Positions 35,068 through 42,851 of a stretch of 54,912 nucleotides of DNA are shown here, one piece after another. The notes beneath the pieces are model-generated. The model did not search any database, was not told the DNA's origin, and saw only the letters and a list, made by a program, of their open reading frames with translations. Positions within the stretch are counted from its first letter, which is position 1; every line of letters begins with the position of its first letter. This DNA comes from CAZGMN01 sp964645765 (GTDB lineage Bacteria > Acidobacteriota > Aminicenantia > Aminicenantales > Aminicenantaceae). Location of the stretch: NCBI GenBank assembly GCA_964645765.1, contig CAZYBE010000019.1, forward strand, positions 1-54,912, written 5' to 3'. The position numbers and the translations under genes were made by a program.

Positions 35068-36090
35068 ATGAAAATTCTGGTCACAGGGGCAACAGGATTT
35101 GTGGGGAATGTCCTGCTGGAGGAACTGCCGAAAAGCTTTCCTGAGGCTGAAATCTCAGCCTTTGTCCTTCCCGATGATCCTCATAAGACAAAACTGCAGA
35201 AAGACAAAAGGCTTCGAACCATCGAGGGCGATATCACCAAAAGAAACGAGGTGGAGAATGGCGTAAAAGGCCAGACTCATATCATCCATCTTGCTGGCCT
35301 TATTTCCTACTGGAAGAAAGATGCAAAAAAGCTGATGGAGGTGAATAAGACAGGCGTTGAAAACATCGTCGAAGCTTGCATCAAACATAAAATTCAAAAG
35401 CTCGTCCATATCTCGAGCGTCGGCACATTCGGGTTTAAAAAGGATCGGAGCCTTTCTACAGAAGACGCTCCTTTTAACTGGCCCAAAAGCTTCTCTTATA
35501 TGGTCTCAAAGTATGAAGGTCAGAAAATCGTTGAGCAGGCAACTCGAGAGAAAGGCTTGAGGGCTGTTATCCTCAATCCGGCATCCATCATGGGGCCAGG
35601 AGACCCCAACCTCTCCACTCCTCACAATCAGCTCTATAATCGGGTTTATAAAGGGACAGTTTTCGGATGTTTTCGCGGCGGACTGGCAGTTGTCGATGTC
35701 AGGGACCTGGTCAGCATCATCATCATAGCCTTGAGCTCGGAAAGGTATAGAGGGAAATACCTTGTCGTCGGCGCAAACGTCGAATATTCGCAGGTCTTAA
35801 AGACGATTGCCAGGTATGCAAAAAGGAAAATTTACCCTTTTCCTGTTCCGGCTTCTCTTCTGAGCGCAGCCGGCTTTTTCCTGGAGCTTGTAAGCTTTGT
35901 CACCAACAGAAAACCTCTTCTGACTCATGCCTACGGCAGGCTGAGCGGCTGGAAGACCTACTATTCCAGCCAGAAAAGCACAAAAGAATTCAACCACAGC
36001 TACATCCCTTTTGAAAAAACCATAAAGGATAGCTGCGAATATTTTGAAAAGAGTTTTCTGCCGAGAGGCAAGGTGAGGGAACGGCGTTAA
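35068..36090 (+). CDS. NAD-dependent epimerase/3beta-HSD-like SDR, C-terminus supplied by a repeat
   Basis: The 340-residue extended SDR starts ILVTGATGFVGNVLLEELP. HISSVGTFG and FSYMVSKYEGQK provide Ser and YxxxK, and LNPASIMGPGD is the usual downstream loop. The pattern resembles dihydroflavonol reductase/3beta-HSD-like enzymes and the SDRs of bacterial lipid synthesis. The last ten residues (LPRGKVRERR) and the stop are encoded by element B copy 2, which begins at about 36059, so the native end appears to have been replaced. Spacing to the protease gene is 9 bp. Confidence 0.85.
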   Translation: MKILVTGATGFVGNVLLEELPKSFPEAEISAFVLPDDPHKTKLQKDKRLRTIEGDITKRNEVENGVKGQTHIIHLAGLISYWKKDAKKLMEVNKTGVENIVEACIKHKIQKLVHISSVGTFGFKKDRSLSTEDAPFNWPKSFSYMVSKYEGQKIVEQATREKGLRAVILNPASIMGPGDPNLSTPHNQLYNRVYKGTVFGCFRGGLAVVDVRDLVSIIIIALSSERYRGKYLVVGANVEYSQVLKTIARYAKRKIYPFPVPASLLSAAGFFLELVSFVTNRKPLLTHAYGRLSGWKTYYSSQKSTKEFNHSYIPFEKTIKDSCEYFEKSFLPRGKVRERR

Positions 36091-36157
36091 AGCCTAATCT
36101 GGAGCGAGGTCATTCCGAACAGGATGTTCATAGAAGTCACACAGAAGGGAAGAGAAC
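36059..36157. repeat. Family B repeat, right-end copy overlapping a gene end
   Basis: GCCGAGAGGCAAGGTGAGGG onward, with GGCGTTAA, CATTCCGAACAGGATGTTCA and the final GAAGAGAAC, aligns with 30175-30274 at roughly 75% identity. It provides the last codons and stop of the SDR gene and ends 7 bp before the PAP2 gene stop. Confidence 0.72.
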
Positions 36158-36163
36158 AATTTT

Positions 36164-37090
36164 TTAAGAAACTGTGGGCGGGTCTTCTCCCCTTTTTTTA
36201 ATCAGCTTCAAAGCAACAAAGAAGCAGATCGCACCCCAGAGATAGCCGGTGATGGGGTCCACTGCATGATGAAGGTTCATATAGACTGTCGAGACTCCTA
36301 TGGTCAAGACAATCGGGGCTGAAATAATCCCTACCTTCCTGGAATATCTCCAGCCGGCAAGCATCCAGACCAGAGCCCCGGCGACATGAGAGGAAGGAAA
36401 AGCAGCACCAGCCACGCCGCCGCTCGCCTGGATGATTCGGTTAAGGGCTGTAAACAAATAGCCAGTGTTCTGCTTGACCTGAAGCTGCTGAAGCATTGGG
36501 ATAAAATTCGGGCTTAAAGCTGGGATCAAGAAAAAGAGGGCATAATTGGTGAAATAGGTGAAGGTGGCAAGGGAATAGATGGCACATGCCTCCTCGTTTC
36601 TTTTACGGGTATAAAAGTAGAGAGGGATGAGAAGGAAAAAAGTATAATAGGCAGCATAAATAAAATTCATGATTTCATCCAGCCAGGGCCGGTACAACCG
36701 CTGCATCCAGACCGTGGGATATACTCCAAAAATAAGCTTGTCCAGGCGGACAATGATGTCCGTTCCCCAGAAAGAATCAAAAAACATCAGCAAAAGTGGA
36801 TTCAGCTCCAGCCAGGCGTAAAGCAAGACGGCGATGGGATAAAACGTCCGCAGCGCAGACGAAATCTTCCTCTCAGGATATTTTTCACCCAGGCGAATGA
36901 TTTCCAGCACAACAACAACCCAGGCTACATGAATCAGGACATAGAGCGGCCAGCTCTTCACAGCCTTGTGGAAAAAAATTAAGAAAAACCCGATGAGCGT
37001 CATGTAAGCCAGGCAGTTGATATCCATGAGCTTGAATCGAACATGGCCGTAGCGGGACTTCCAGAAAAGGCTGAGCCTGCTATCCTTCAT
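36164..37090 (-). CDS. PAP2-family membrane protein, inositol-phosphorylceramide-synthase-like
   Basis: The 308-residue protein has about six to eight hydrophobic segments. The C-terminal half carries AAFPSSHVAGAL (SxH of PAP2 motif 2) and STVYMNLHHAVDPITG (His...Asp of motif 3) in the form typical of PAP2_3/AUR1-like enzymes, which transfer phospho-head groups between lipids. The Arg of classic PAP2 motif 3 is absent, as in AUR1 relatives. It may act in membrane lipid head-group exchange. It is convergent with the SDR pair. Confidence 0.78.
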   Translation of the reverse strand: MKDSRLSLFWKSRYGHVRFKLMDINCLAYMTLIGFFLIFFHKAVKSWPLYVLIHVAWVVVVLEIIRLGEKYPERKISSALRTFYPIAVLLYAWLELNPLLLMFFDSFWGTDIIVRLDKLIFGVYPTVWMQRLYRPWLDEIMNFIYAAYYTFFLLIPLYFYTRKRNEEACAIYSLATFTYFTNYALFFLIPALSPNFIPMLQQLQVKQNTGYLFTALNRIIQASGGVAGAAFPSSHVAGALVWMLAGWRYSRKVGIISAPIVLTIGVSTVYMNLHHAVDPITGYLWGAICFFVALKLIKKRGEDPPTVS

Positions 37091-37200
37091 TATCTTCTCT
37101 CCTTTTCAGATTCCTGCATTCACCATGGTATTTTTAAAGGAGGCTATCTTTGACTGCAATAGCTTCCGCATGAGCAAATCCTGTATCTTCACCAGCCCAG

Positions 37201-38400
37201 CTATTTCCTGCAGTCTTCGATAAGGTCCAGAGCTTTAACCGCCAGGTCAAAAAGATGCCTGTGGGCTCTATTGCCGTTGGTCAGGATGGCGAATCCTGTT
37301 TCTTTATTGAGATTGCCGACGAGAAATGCCGTGAATCCGGGCACGCTTCCGCTGTGGGCAAAAAGAGTATCGCCTTTGCGCTGAGAAATCCACCAGGTCA
37401 GGCCATAGCCTGTGGTTTCGTTCAGCCAGCCCTCGCTGATTCGGCCAGCAAATTGGTCGAACTGGCGGGTCATGACCTGCTTGAATGTCTCCTCACTGAT
37501 CAAACGATGTCCCTTATATACACCTCCATTGAGGTTGGCAATCAGCCAGTTCGCCTGGTTAGTCACAGTTCCGTAGACTATTCCTGCTGGCCAGACATTG
37601 GCTTTCAGCCGGACAGCCGGCACCAGGCTTCCTGTTTTGCTGTCGACAATGTAAGGGATAGCCAGCCTTTCTTCCATATCAGGCCTCGGAGAGAAGGCCG
37701 TGTCATTCATCTCCATCGGGTCAAAGATATGCTCCTGAATGTACTTCTTGTAGGGGACGGTTGAAAACTTTTCGACAAGATAGGCGACGAGCGTGTAGGC
37801 CATGTTGGAATACTCGACTTTGGTCAGAGGAGGATTCTTGAGTTTACAACACTTGCTCAGATAATCTTTTAAGGAAGGAGGGACTGTCTCGCCCCACACC
37901 TGGTGGGGGCCGAAATCAGCCGGAAGGCCGGAGGTGTGAGTCAGGAGATGGCGGAAAGTCACAGGATGAGCAGGTTCCTCGCCCTGGATCTTAAACTCCT
38001 CGAGGTAGTCGTTGACCCGGTCGTCGAGCTTGAATTTCCCTGCTTCCAGCTGCTGCAGCAGAGCAAAAGTGGACATAGTCTTGAAAGTCGAGCCGATGAG
38101 ATAGACAGTGCTCGGAACTGAAAAAGTGCGGGCCCAGAGGTTGGAATAGCCGTAAGCACCTGTCCAGACGATTTCCTCGCCGCTGACAAGGGCTACTGTA
38201 GCCGATGGAATCTTCCCCTCGAGCATCATCTGATGAATCAGGGGTTCGAGTTTGATGACGAGTATGTCCAGGTCGACGGATTTGGATTGAGGCTGGGGCT
38301 GGGATTGAGTTTGGGATTGGGCAGCAGCGCCTATTATTGCAAGGAGAATCAAAGCTAGAGCCCAGAGCACTAACCGCACAGAAAATCTTTTATTTCGCAT
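37201..38400 (-). CDS. Exported serine hydrolase (beta-lactamase/class C PBP-like)
   Basis: This 399-residue protein has a signal peptide (LVLWALALILLAIIGAAAQS), then a short Gln/Pro repeat (QSQTQSQPQPQSK). GSTFKTMST gives the SxxK motif, VEYSNMAY the YxN and LFAHSGSVPG the third motif. The set is complete, so it should be active as an esterase, D-amino-acid peptidase or similar. The frame continues to 38445, but those 15 codons run through hairpin D at 38405-38426, so the ATG at 38398-38400 (MRNKRFSVRL) is the probable start. Confidence 0.85.
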   Translation of the reverse strand: MRNKRFSVRLVLWALALILLAIIGAAAQSQTQSQPQPQSKSVDLDILVIKLEPLIHQMMLEGKIPSATVALVSGEEIVWTGAYGYSNLWARTFSVPSTVYLIGSTFKTMSTFALLQQLEAGKFKLDDRVNDYLEEFKIQGEEPAHPVTFRHLLTHTSGLPADFGPHQVWGETVPPSLKDYLSKCCKLKNPPLTKVEYSNMAYTLVAYLVEKFSTVPYKKYIQEHIFDPMEMNDTAFSPRPDMEERLAIPYIVDSKTGSLVPAVRLKANVWPAGIVYGTVTNQANWLIANLNGGVYKGHRLISEETFKQVMTRQFDQFAGRISEGWLNETTGYGLTWWISQRKGDTLFAHSGSVPGFTAFLVGNLNKETGFAILTNGNRAHRHLFDLAVKALDLIEDCRK

Positions 38401-38404
38401 CACA

Positions 38405-38426
38405 TAAAAAGGGGACAGTCCCCTTT
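38405..38426. terminator. Hairpin family D, short form
   Basis: AAAAAGGGGACAGTCCCCTT is a near-perfect palindrome with flanking A and T runs, directly upstream of the serine hydrolase start. A 22-bp segment with the start codon (38382-38403) recurs at 38444-38465 on its other side. The remaining bases to 38734 are AT-rich and hold no supported gene. Confidence 0.55.
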
Positions 38427-38734
38427 TCTCCTTTTCCCAGAACAAAATCTTTTTCTTCGCATCATCCTCAACTCCTCATAAAAGCTATTCCAAGATTCTC
38501 ACTGATAATTTTCACTTTTAAAATAAAAAAAGGGAAGCTTTTTTCCTGGTCAAAATTCTTGTCGCATTCTCATCGATAATTTGCTCCTTAGCTTAACACA
38601 TAGTAAATGCCCGATGTCAAGAGCAAAACAAGAGCAAAAAAGGGCTGTTTTTTTTTGCTTATTTGGAAAATACACGATGATTTGCTAAACTTCTATCCAG
38701 AAATACGAATAGTGAAACGCTTGTGAAAAAAAGG

Positions 38735-38759
38735 GAAAAAAGGGGACTGTCCCTTTTTT
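38735..38759. terminator. Hairpin family D, short form
   Basis: AAAAAAGGGGACTGTCCCTT with a following T run lies only 13 bp before the DUF1122-like gene, so it could block readthrough from upstream or fold at the 5' end of its message. Confidence 0.5.
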
Positions 38760-38772
38760 CCGGGAATTGAAG

Positions 38773-39468
38773 ATGCCTGGAGATAATAAGCTTTTTTCTT
38801 TAAGAGAACTCCACGGCCTGGGGTTGAAGGATTTTTCTCTTCAGCTCGGCGAGGTCAAGCAGCTCCGCTTCAGCGGCTGGAAAGGGTTTAAACTCTATCT
38901 TCAAAATGCCGCTGCCCGGCTCAGCACCCTTCCTGTGGTCAAAGGCATTTTTAGTGTTGGAGGCAAAGAAGGTGTTAAGCCATGGATGGACATTGAATAC
39001 AGGGAGGAGCTTGAGTTTCCGGAAGCAGAAGGCCAACTCTTCAAAATCTCCATGAGTCAAAACGAGCAGGATAGAGCGCTCTTCAAACATCTTGGTGGGC
39101 TCATCCCCCCTGGCGGACATATCATGGTCTCTTATGAGGGAGACCAGAAAATTCATCTTGAAACAATAAAATCCCTGAGTATCAGCATCCCCCCTGCGGC
39201 GACTCCACTCGGCTATCTCATCTTCCTGGCCGGTTTTCAATACATCAAGGACTGGTATCTGGCTGAAGGAGGCTTCGAGGGGCCAAGAAAGCTCTGGGGA
39301 GAGAAGGCGCCAGACAAAACCTGGACTAAGAATTTTTGTGAAAAAACAGCGCAACAAATGAGGGATTATCTGCAAAGAAAGCCGACATCTTTTCATAACC
39401 TTGAAGAATCAGCGACGAGCCGAGCAAGGGAGGTATTAAAAATTGCAGAGAAGCATTTACAATTTTGA
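38773..39468 (+). CDS. DUF1122-like protein
   Basis: The 231-residue soluble protein has no signal peptide. The phrase FKHLGGLIPPGGHIMVSYE and the stretch FQYIKDWYLAEGGFEGPRKL resemble the DUF1122 family found in archaea and thermophilic bacteria, as I recall it. No function is known. The frame opens with TTG at 38767, and ATG at 38773 follows two codons later. No strong Shine-Dalgarno sequence is present, and hairpin D lies 13 bp upstream. It precedes the LPS heptose operon after a 108-bp gap. Confidence 0.6.
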   Translation: MPGDNKLFSLRELHGLGLKDFSLQLGEVKQLRFSGWKGFKLYLQNAAARLSTLPVVKGIFSVGGKEGVKPWMDIEYREELEFPEAEGQLFKISMSQNEQDRALFKHLGGLIPPGGHIMVSYEGDQKIHLETIKSLSISIPPAATPLGYLIFLAGFQYIKDWYLAEGGFEGPRKLWGEKAPDKTWTKNFCEKTAQQMRDYLQRKPTSFHNLEESATSRAREVLKIAEKHLQF

Positions 39469-39502
39469 AATAACGGATTTCTAGATTTGAGTTAAATGTT
39501 TT

Positions 39503-39535
39503 GGGAAACAGCCTAGCGACCATAGAGGATTTAGA
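39503..39535. repeat. Family B left-end remnant
   Basis: GGGAAACAGCCTAGCGACCA and the following TAGAGGATTTAG resemble the left end of element B at 30067-30098 (GGAATGGCCGTAGCGACCAT...GGTTTAG). It is truncated and without its right partner. Confidence 0.45.
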
Positions 39536-39536
39536 T

Positions 39537-39565
39537 TTGACCTTTTATCCTGTTTCTGATAAAAA
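39537..39565 (+). promoter_or_regulatory. Candidate promoter of the heptose operon
   Basis: TTGACC (39537-39542) and TAAAAA (39560-39565) have a 17-bp spacer. The ATG at 39577 is 11 bases after the -10 and lacks a Shine-Dalgarno sequence, which implies a leader of only a few bases. Confidence 0.45.
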
Positions 39566-39576
39566 TTCTTGCTTGC

Positions 39577-40584
39577 ATGCCAGTGGATAAACAAAAGAAA
39601 CATCTGCTTGAAGTCATTGAAAGGTTTTCCCGGAAGAAAATCGCCGTCTGGGGAGACTTCATCCTCGATGAATATGTCTTCGGCACGACCCGCCGCATCT
39701 CGAGGGAGGCTCCGGTCTTAATCCTGAGCTATAGAAACAAAGAATTCTCCCTCGGAGGAGCAGGAAACGCTGTCCTCAACCTCAAGGCTCTGGGAGCAAA
39801 GCCTCTTCCTATCGGCGTTTTAGGCTCAGACGATTTTGGCAACAAAATTATGCGCATCTTCAAGGATAAAAGCATTTCTACGGATTTCTTAATCCAGGAA
39901 GAAGGTTATCAAACTCCGGTCAAAACGAGAATTTTGGCCGGAGAAGAATCGACAAGAAAACAGCAGATTTTGAGAATCGACCAGGAAAGCCATGTCCCCG
40001 AGGATAGCGGCCTGAAAAGAAAAATTCAAAAATCTCTGGAAAACGTCCGCAAGCGGATAAGCGCCCTTCTCGTCTCAGACTATAATTATCTTACGGTCAA
40101 AGAGGATATTTTTAAGCGCATACTCCCTCTCTATAAGAAATCGAATATCCCCGTGACTCTTGATTCCCGCTTCAGGCCCCTGAAGTTCAAGGGAGTGACT
40201 GTCTTGACGCCCAACGAGCCTGAGGTTGAAGGAGCCATGGGAATCGAGCTAAAAGACTCCAGCCAGCTTCTTAAACATGCCGGAAGGTTTCTGTTGAATA
40301 AAACCCAAGCTGCTGCTGTGCTCATCACCAGAGGCTCAAAAGGAATGGCTCTTTTTGAGAGGAACAAGCCTCCTTTTCTTATCCCGATCATCGGCACAAC
40401 TGATATCGTCGATGTCACTGGAGCCGGAGACACGGTCATAAGCGTCCTGACTCTAGCTCTGACCTGCGGCGCAACCTTCAGAGAGGCTGTCCTTCTTTCC
40501 AACTATGCCGGCTCGGTCGTGGTCATGAAAAAGGGCACAGCCACGCTGAGCACTCAAGAACTCAAGGAGGCCATCGTTTCTTAA
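39577..40584 (+). CDS. rfaE1: D-glycero-beta-D-manno-heptose-7-phosphate kinase (RfaE1/HldE N-domain)
   Basis: This 335-residue PfkB-family kinase phosphorylates heptose-7-phosphate at C1 for the LPS inner core. It has AVWGDFILDEYVFGTTRRISREAPV, LGGAGNAVLNL, LTPNEPE and the catalytic DVTGAGDTVISVL, whose Asp is the general base. In many bacteria it is fused with a cytidylyltransferase; here that is a separate gene 2 bp later. Cytoplasmic. The order with rfaE2 and a heptosyltransferase makes the LPS assignment strong. Confidence 0.9.
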   Translation: MPVDKQKKHLLEVIERFSRKKIAVWGDFILDEYVFGTTRRISREAPVLILSYRNKEFSLGGAGNAVLNLKALGAKPLPIGVLGSDDFGNKIMRIFKDKSISTDFLIQEEGYQTPVKTRILAGEESTRKQQILRIDQESHVPEDSGLKRKIQKSLENVRKRISALLVSDYNYLTVKEDIFKRILPLYKKSNIPVTLDSRFRPLKFKGVTVLTPNEPEVEGAMGIELKDSSQLLKHAGRFLLNKTQAAAVLITRGSKGMALFERNKPPFLIPIIGTTDIVDVTGAGDTVISVLTLALTCGATFREAVLLSNYAGSVVVMKKGTATLSTQELKEAIVS

Positions 40585-40586
40585 AA

Positions 40587-41072
40587 TTGAAAAAGCTATA
40601 CTCTCTTTCTCAGCTAAAAAAAATCATAAGCGCGCATAAAAAAAGAGGCAAGAGAATTGTTCTGGCTAATGGCTGCTTCGACCTGATTCATGTCGGGCAT
40701 ATCCGATACTTAAGGGAAGCTAAGAAAAGAGGAGATATCCTGGTTGTGGCTTTGAACAGCGATGCCTCTGTCCACAAGCTCAAAGGAAAAGGGAGGCCAA
40801 TTCTCAACCAGAAGGAAAGGGCGGAAATCATCTCCTCCTTTTCCTTTGTTGATTACGTCATCTTTTTCAACGAGACGAATGTGGCCAGGGTCCTTCTTGC
40901 TCTCAAACCCAATTTTCATGCCAAAGGCTCGGACTACACACTCGAGACAGTTCCTGAAAAGCAGACGGTCAAAAAATACGGAGGAAAGATTGTCATAACA
41001 GGAGGGCCTAAGATAAGATCGACATCTCAGCTTATCGAAGAAATGGCCTTGCGAAAAAGAAAAAAAGATTAG
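40587..41072 (+). CDS. rfaE2: Heptose-1-phosphate adenylyltransferase (RfaE2)
   Basis: The 161-residue nucleotidyltransferase has VLANGCFDLIHVGHIRYL with the HxGH motif, and HAKGSDYTLETVPE, both typical of RfaE domain II. It activates heptose-1-phosphate to ADP-heptose. It starts with TTG 2 bp after rfaE1, and an AAGGAGG within the end of rfaE1 (about 40564) lies rather far upstream, so translational coupling is likely. Confidence 0.9.
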   Translation: MKKLYSLSQLKKIISAHKKRGKRIVLANGCFDLIHVGHIRYLREAKKRGDILVVALNSDASVHKLKGKGRPILNQKERAEIISSFSFVDYVIFFNETNVARVLLALKPNFHAKGSDYTLETVPEKQTVKKYGGKIVITGGPKIRSTSQLIEEMALRKRKKD

Positions 41073-41084
41073 ACTCTGTCTGCC

Positions 41085-42098
41085 ATGAATAACTTCCTTA
41101 TCATCCGCCTCAGCTCCTTGGGTGATATCATCCACACCCTTCCTGCCTTTTCTGCCTTGAGAAAAAATTTTCCTAAGGCAAAAATCTCCTGGGTCGTTGA
41201 AAAGAAGGGAAATGAAATTCTCGAATTCGTTCCAGGAATCGATAAAATCATCGTTGCCCAGCCGGGATGGCGGCCGAACAAAAAAAAATTCTGGAAAGAG
41301 CTCTTGCGGCTGAGAAAAGAGCTTAGAAACAAAGACCAGATTTCCCTTGACTTCCAGGGATTGGTCAAATCCGGGTTTCTGGCCTTTCTCTCCGGCGCTC
41401 AAAGAAGAATCGGCTTCCACCGCAAGAACCTCAGAGAGCCTCTGGCATCATTGTTCTACGCAGAAAGGCTTGAGCCTGTGCCGGAAACTATCCACGTCAT
41501 CAGCAAAAACCTGAAGCTATTGACGAAGTTGGGAGTGGAGGAAGAAAAATATGATTTTCCCCTGGCTCTTCCTGAGGAGCTTCGAGAAGCAGTCAGAGGC
41601 AAGCTTCGAGAAATCGGCTACGACGGTCAGAAGAAACTGCTCCTCTACAATGTCGGAGCAGCCTGGCAGACAAAAAGATGGTCTGTGGAAGCCTGGGTGA
41701 GATTGGTCGAGATGCTGAAAAACAGGAATTTTATCTCACTCATCCTCTGGGGGAATGAGGAGGAAAAAGAGCTGGCCGCCGAAATCCGGGAGAAGACCGA
41801 TATCCCTCTTTCTCCCTATTTATCGTTGAAGGAGGTCATGGCTCTCATCAAAGAATCTGCGCTTTTAATCAGCGGCGACACTTTTGCCCTTCAAGTGGCC
41901 TGCGCTTTTTCGAGGCCGGTCGTGGGAATTTTCGGGCCGACAAACCCGCGGAGGAACGGGCCTTTCAGAGCCGGGGATAGAGTCGCTTTTCATGAGATGG
42001 AATGCAGTTATTGCTACAGGAGGAAATGTCAGAGCCTTGAATGCCTCAAAAAAATAACTCCGGAGGAAGTTGCCAACCTTGCCCTTCAAATAATATAA
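41085..42098 (+). CDS. Glycosyltransferase family 9 (heptosyltransferase I-like)
   Basis: The 337-residue GT-B enzyme starts FLIIRLSSLGDIIHTLPAF, the signature of WaaC/GT9. LDFQGLVKSGFLAFLSGAQRRIGF and NVGAAWQTKRWSVEAW follow, then SGDTFALQVACAFSRPVVGIFGPTNPRRNGP. It transfers heptose from ADP-heptose to lipid A-Kdo at the inner membrane. It ends with a Cys-rich segment CSYCYRRKC, often seen in GT9. Twelve bases after rfaE2 and in the same direction, it completes the heptose module. Confidence 0.9.
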   Translation: MNNFLIIRLSSLGDIIHTLPAFSALRKNFPKAKISWVVEKKGNEILEFVPGIDKIIVAQPGWRPNKKKFWKELLRLRKELRNKDQISLDFQGLVKSGFLAFLSGAQRRIGFHRKNLREPLASLFYAERLEPVPETIHVISKNLKLLTKLGVEEEKYDFPLALPEELREAVRGKLREIGYDGQKKLLLYNVGAAWQTKRWSVEAWVRLVEMLKNRNFISLILWGNEEEKELAAEIREKTDIPLSPYLSLKEVMALIKESALLISGDTFALQVACAFSRPVVGIFGPTNPRRNGPFRAGDRVAFHEMECSYCYRRKCQSLECLKKITPEEVANLALQII

Positions 42099-42119
42099 GC
42101 GCAATGAATTTTTTTAAAT

Positions 42120-42240
42120 TGTCATGGCGAGCGACCAGAGGGAGCGTGGCCATCTCTTTATTTTATGAGATTGCCGCGTCGCTTCGCTCCTCGCAACGAC
42201 TACGTCGGATTGCTACGGCGCTTCGCGCCTCGCGATGACA
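42120..42240. repeat. Family E repeat
   Basis: TGTCATGGCGAGCG at the left and CGCGATGACA at the right frame several GC-rich half-palindromes (GCGTCGCTTCGCTCCTCGC; GGCGCTTCGCGCCTCGC). The type is a widespread short intergenic repeat. It fills the gap between the heptosyltransferase and the methyltransferase-like gene. Confidence 0.7.
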
Positions 42241-42258
42241 TATGGTTAATGGAGAAGA

Positions 42259-42810
42259 ATGCCTAATCTAAGCTTGAAGGAAGTGATTTACAGATGGAGA
42301 GTGAGGACTTGCCTCGTCTGCTTGATCCTGGTCGTTCTCTTGGCCAGGCCCGTGCTTGCTTCGCTCCTTGCAGGCGTAATCCTCTGCTGCTTTGGGCTTG
42401 CAATCAGAGCCTGGGCTGCCGGCCATCTCAGAAAAGAGAAAGAGCTGACTGTGTCCGGACCATACAGCTTCACCAGAAACCCGCTCTACCTTGGAAATTT
42501 TGTCATCGGAATAAGCGTTGCCACCGCCTCCTGCTCGTGGTGGATTCTCAGTCTCTTCATAGTTTATTTCCTTCTCTTTTACCCTCTGGTCATCAAAAAA
42601 GAAGAGGAAAAGATGAGCTCTCTTTTTCCCGAAGAATTTGAGGAATACAGAGAAAAAGTTCCGCTTTTTTTCCCATCTTTTAAAAAGGCATCCCTTGCCC
42701 GAAAAAGCAAGTTCAGCTCGAAGCTTTATCGAAAAAACAGGGAATGGAGGGCTTTCGTCGGAGCTCTTTTTTTCTGGCTGATCTTAGCGGCAAAGATGAT
42801 GATCAGCTGA
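42259..42810 (+). CDS. Isoprenylcysteine carboxyl methyltransferase-like membrane protein
   Basis: The 183-residue protein has about four membrane segments and the conserved ICMT/phospholipid-methyltransferase stretch GLAIRAWAAGHLRKEKELTVSGPYSFTRNPLYLGNF, then EEEKMSSLFPEEFEEYREKVP. It should methylate a lipid or isoprenoid-linked group using SAM. Family-level call; substrate unknown. GGAGAAG precedes the start. It is convergent with the GT39-type gene. Confidence 0.82.
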   Translation: MPNLSLKEVIYRWRVRTCLVCLILVVLLARPVLASLLAGVILCCFGLAIRAWAAGHLRKEKELTVSGPYSFTRNPLYLGNFVIGISVATASCSWWILSLFIVYFLLFYPLVIKKEEEKMSSLFPEEFEEYREKVPLFFPSFKKASLARKSKFSSKLYRKNREWRAFVGALFFWLILAAKMMIS

Positions 42811-42832
42811 TGGGTGCAGCGAGGATGATACC

Positions 42833-42851
42833 GAAAAGGGGTCCCCTTTTC
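42833..42851. terminator. Short family D-like palindrome between convergent genes
   Basis: GAAAAGGGGTCCCCTTTTC is a perfect palindrome with A/T ends, suited to bidirectional termination. GATGGGTGCAGCGAGGAT just before it matches part of element C. Confidence 0.55.
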
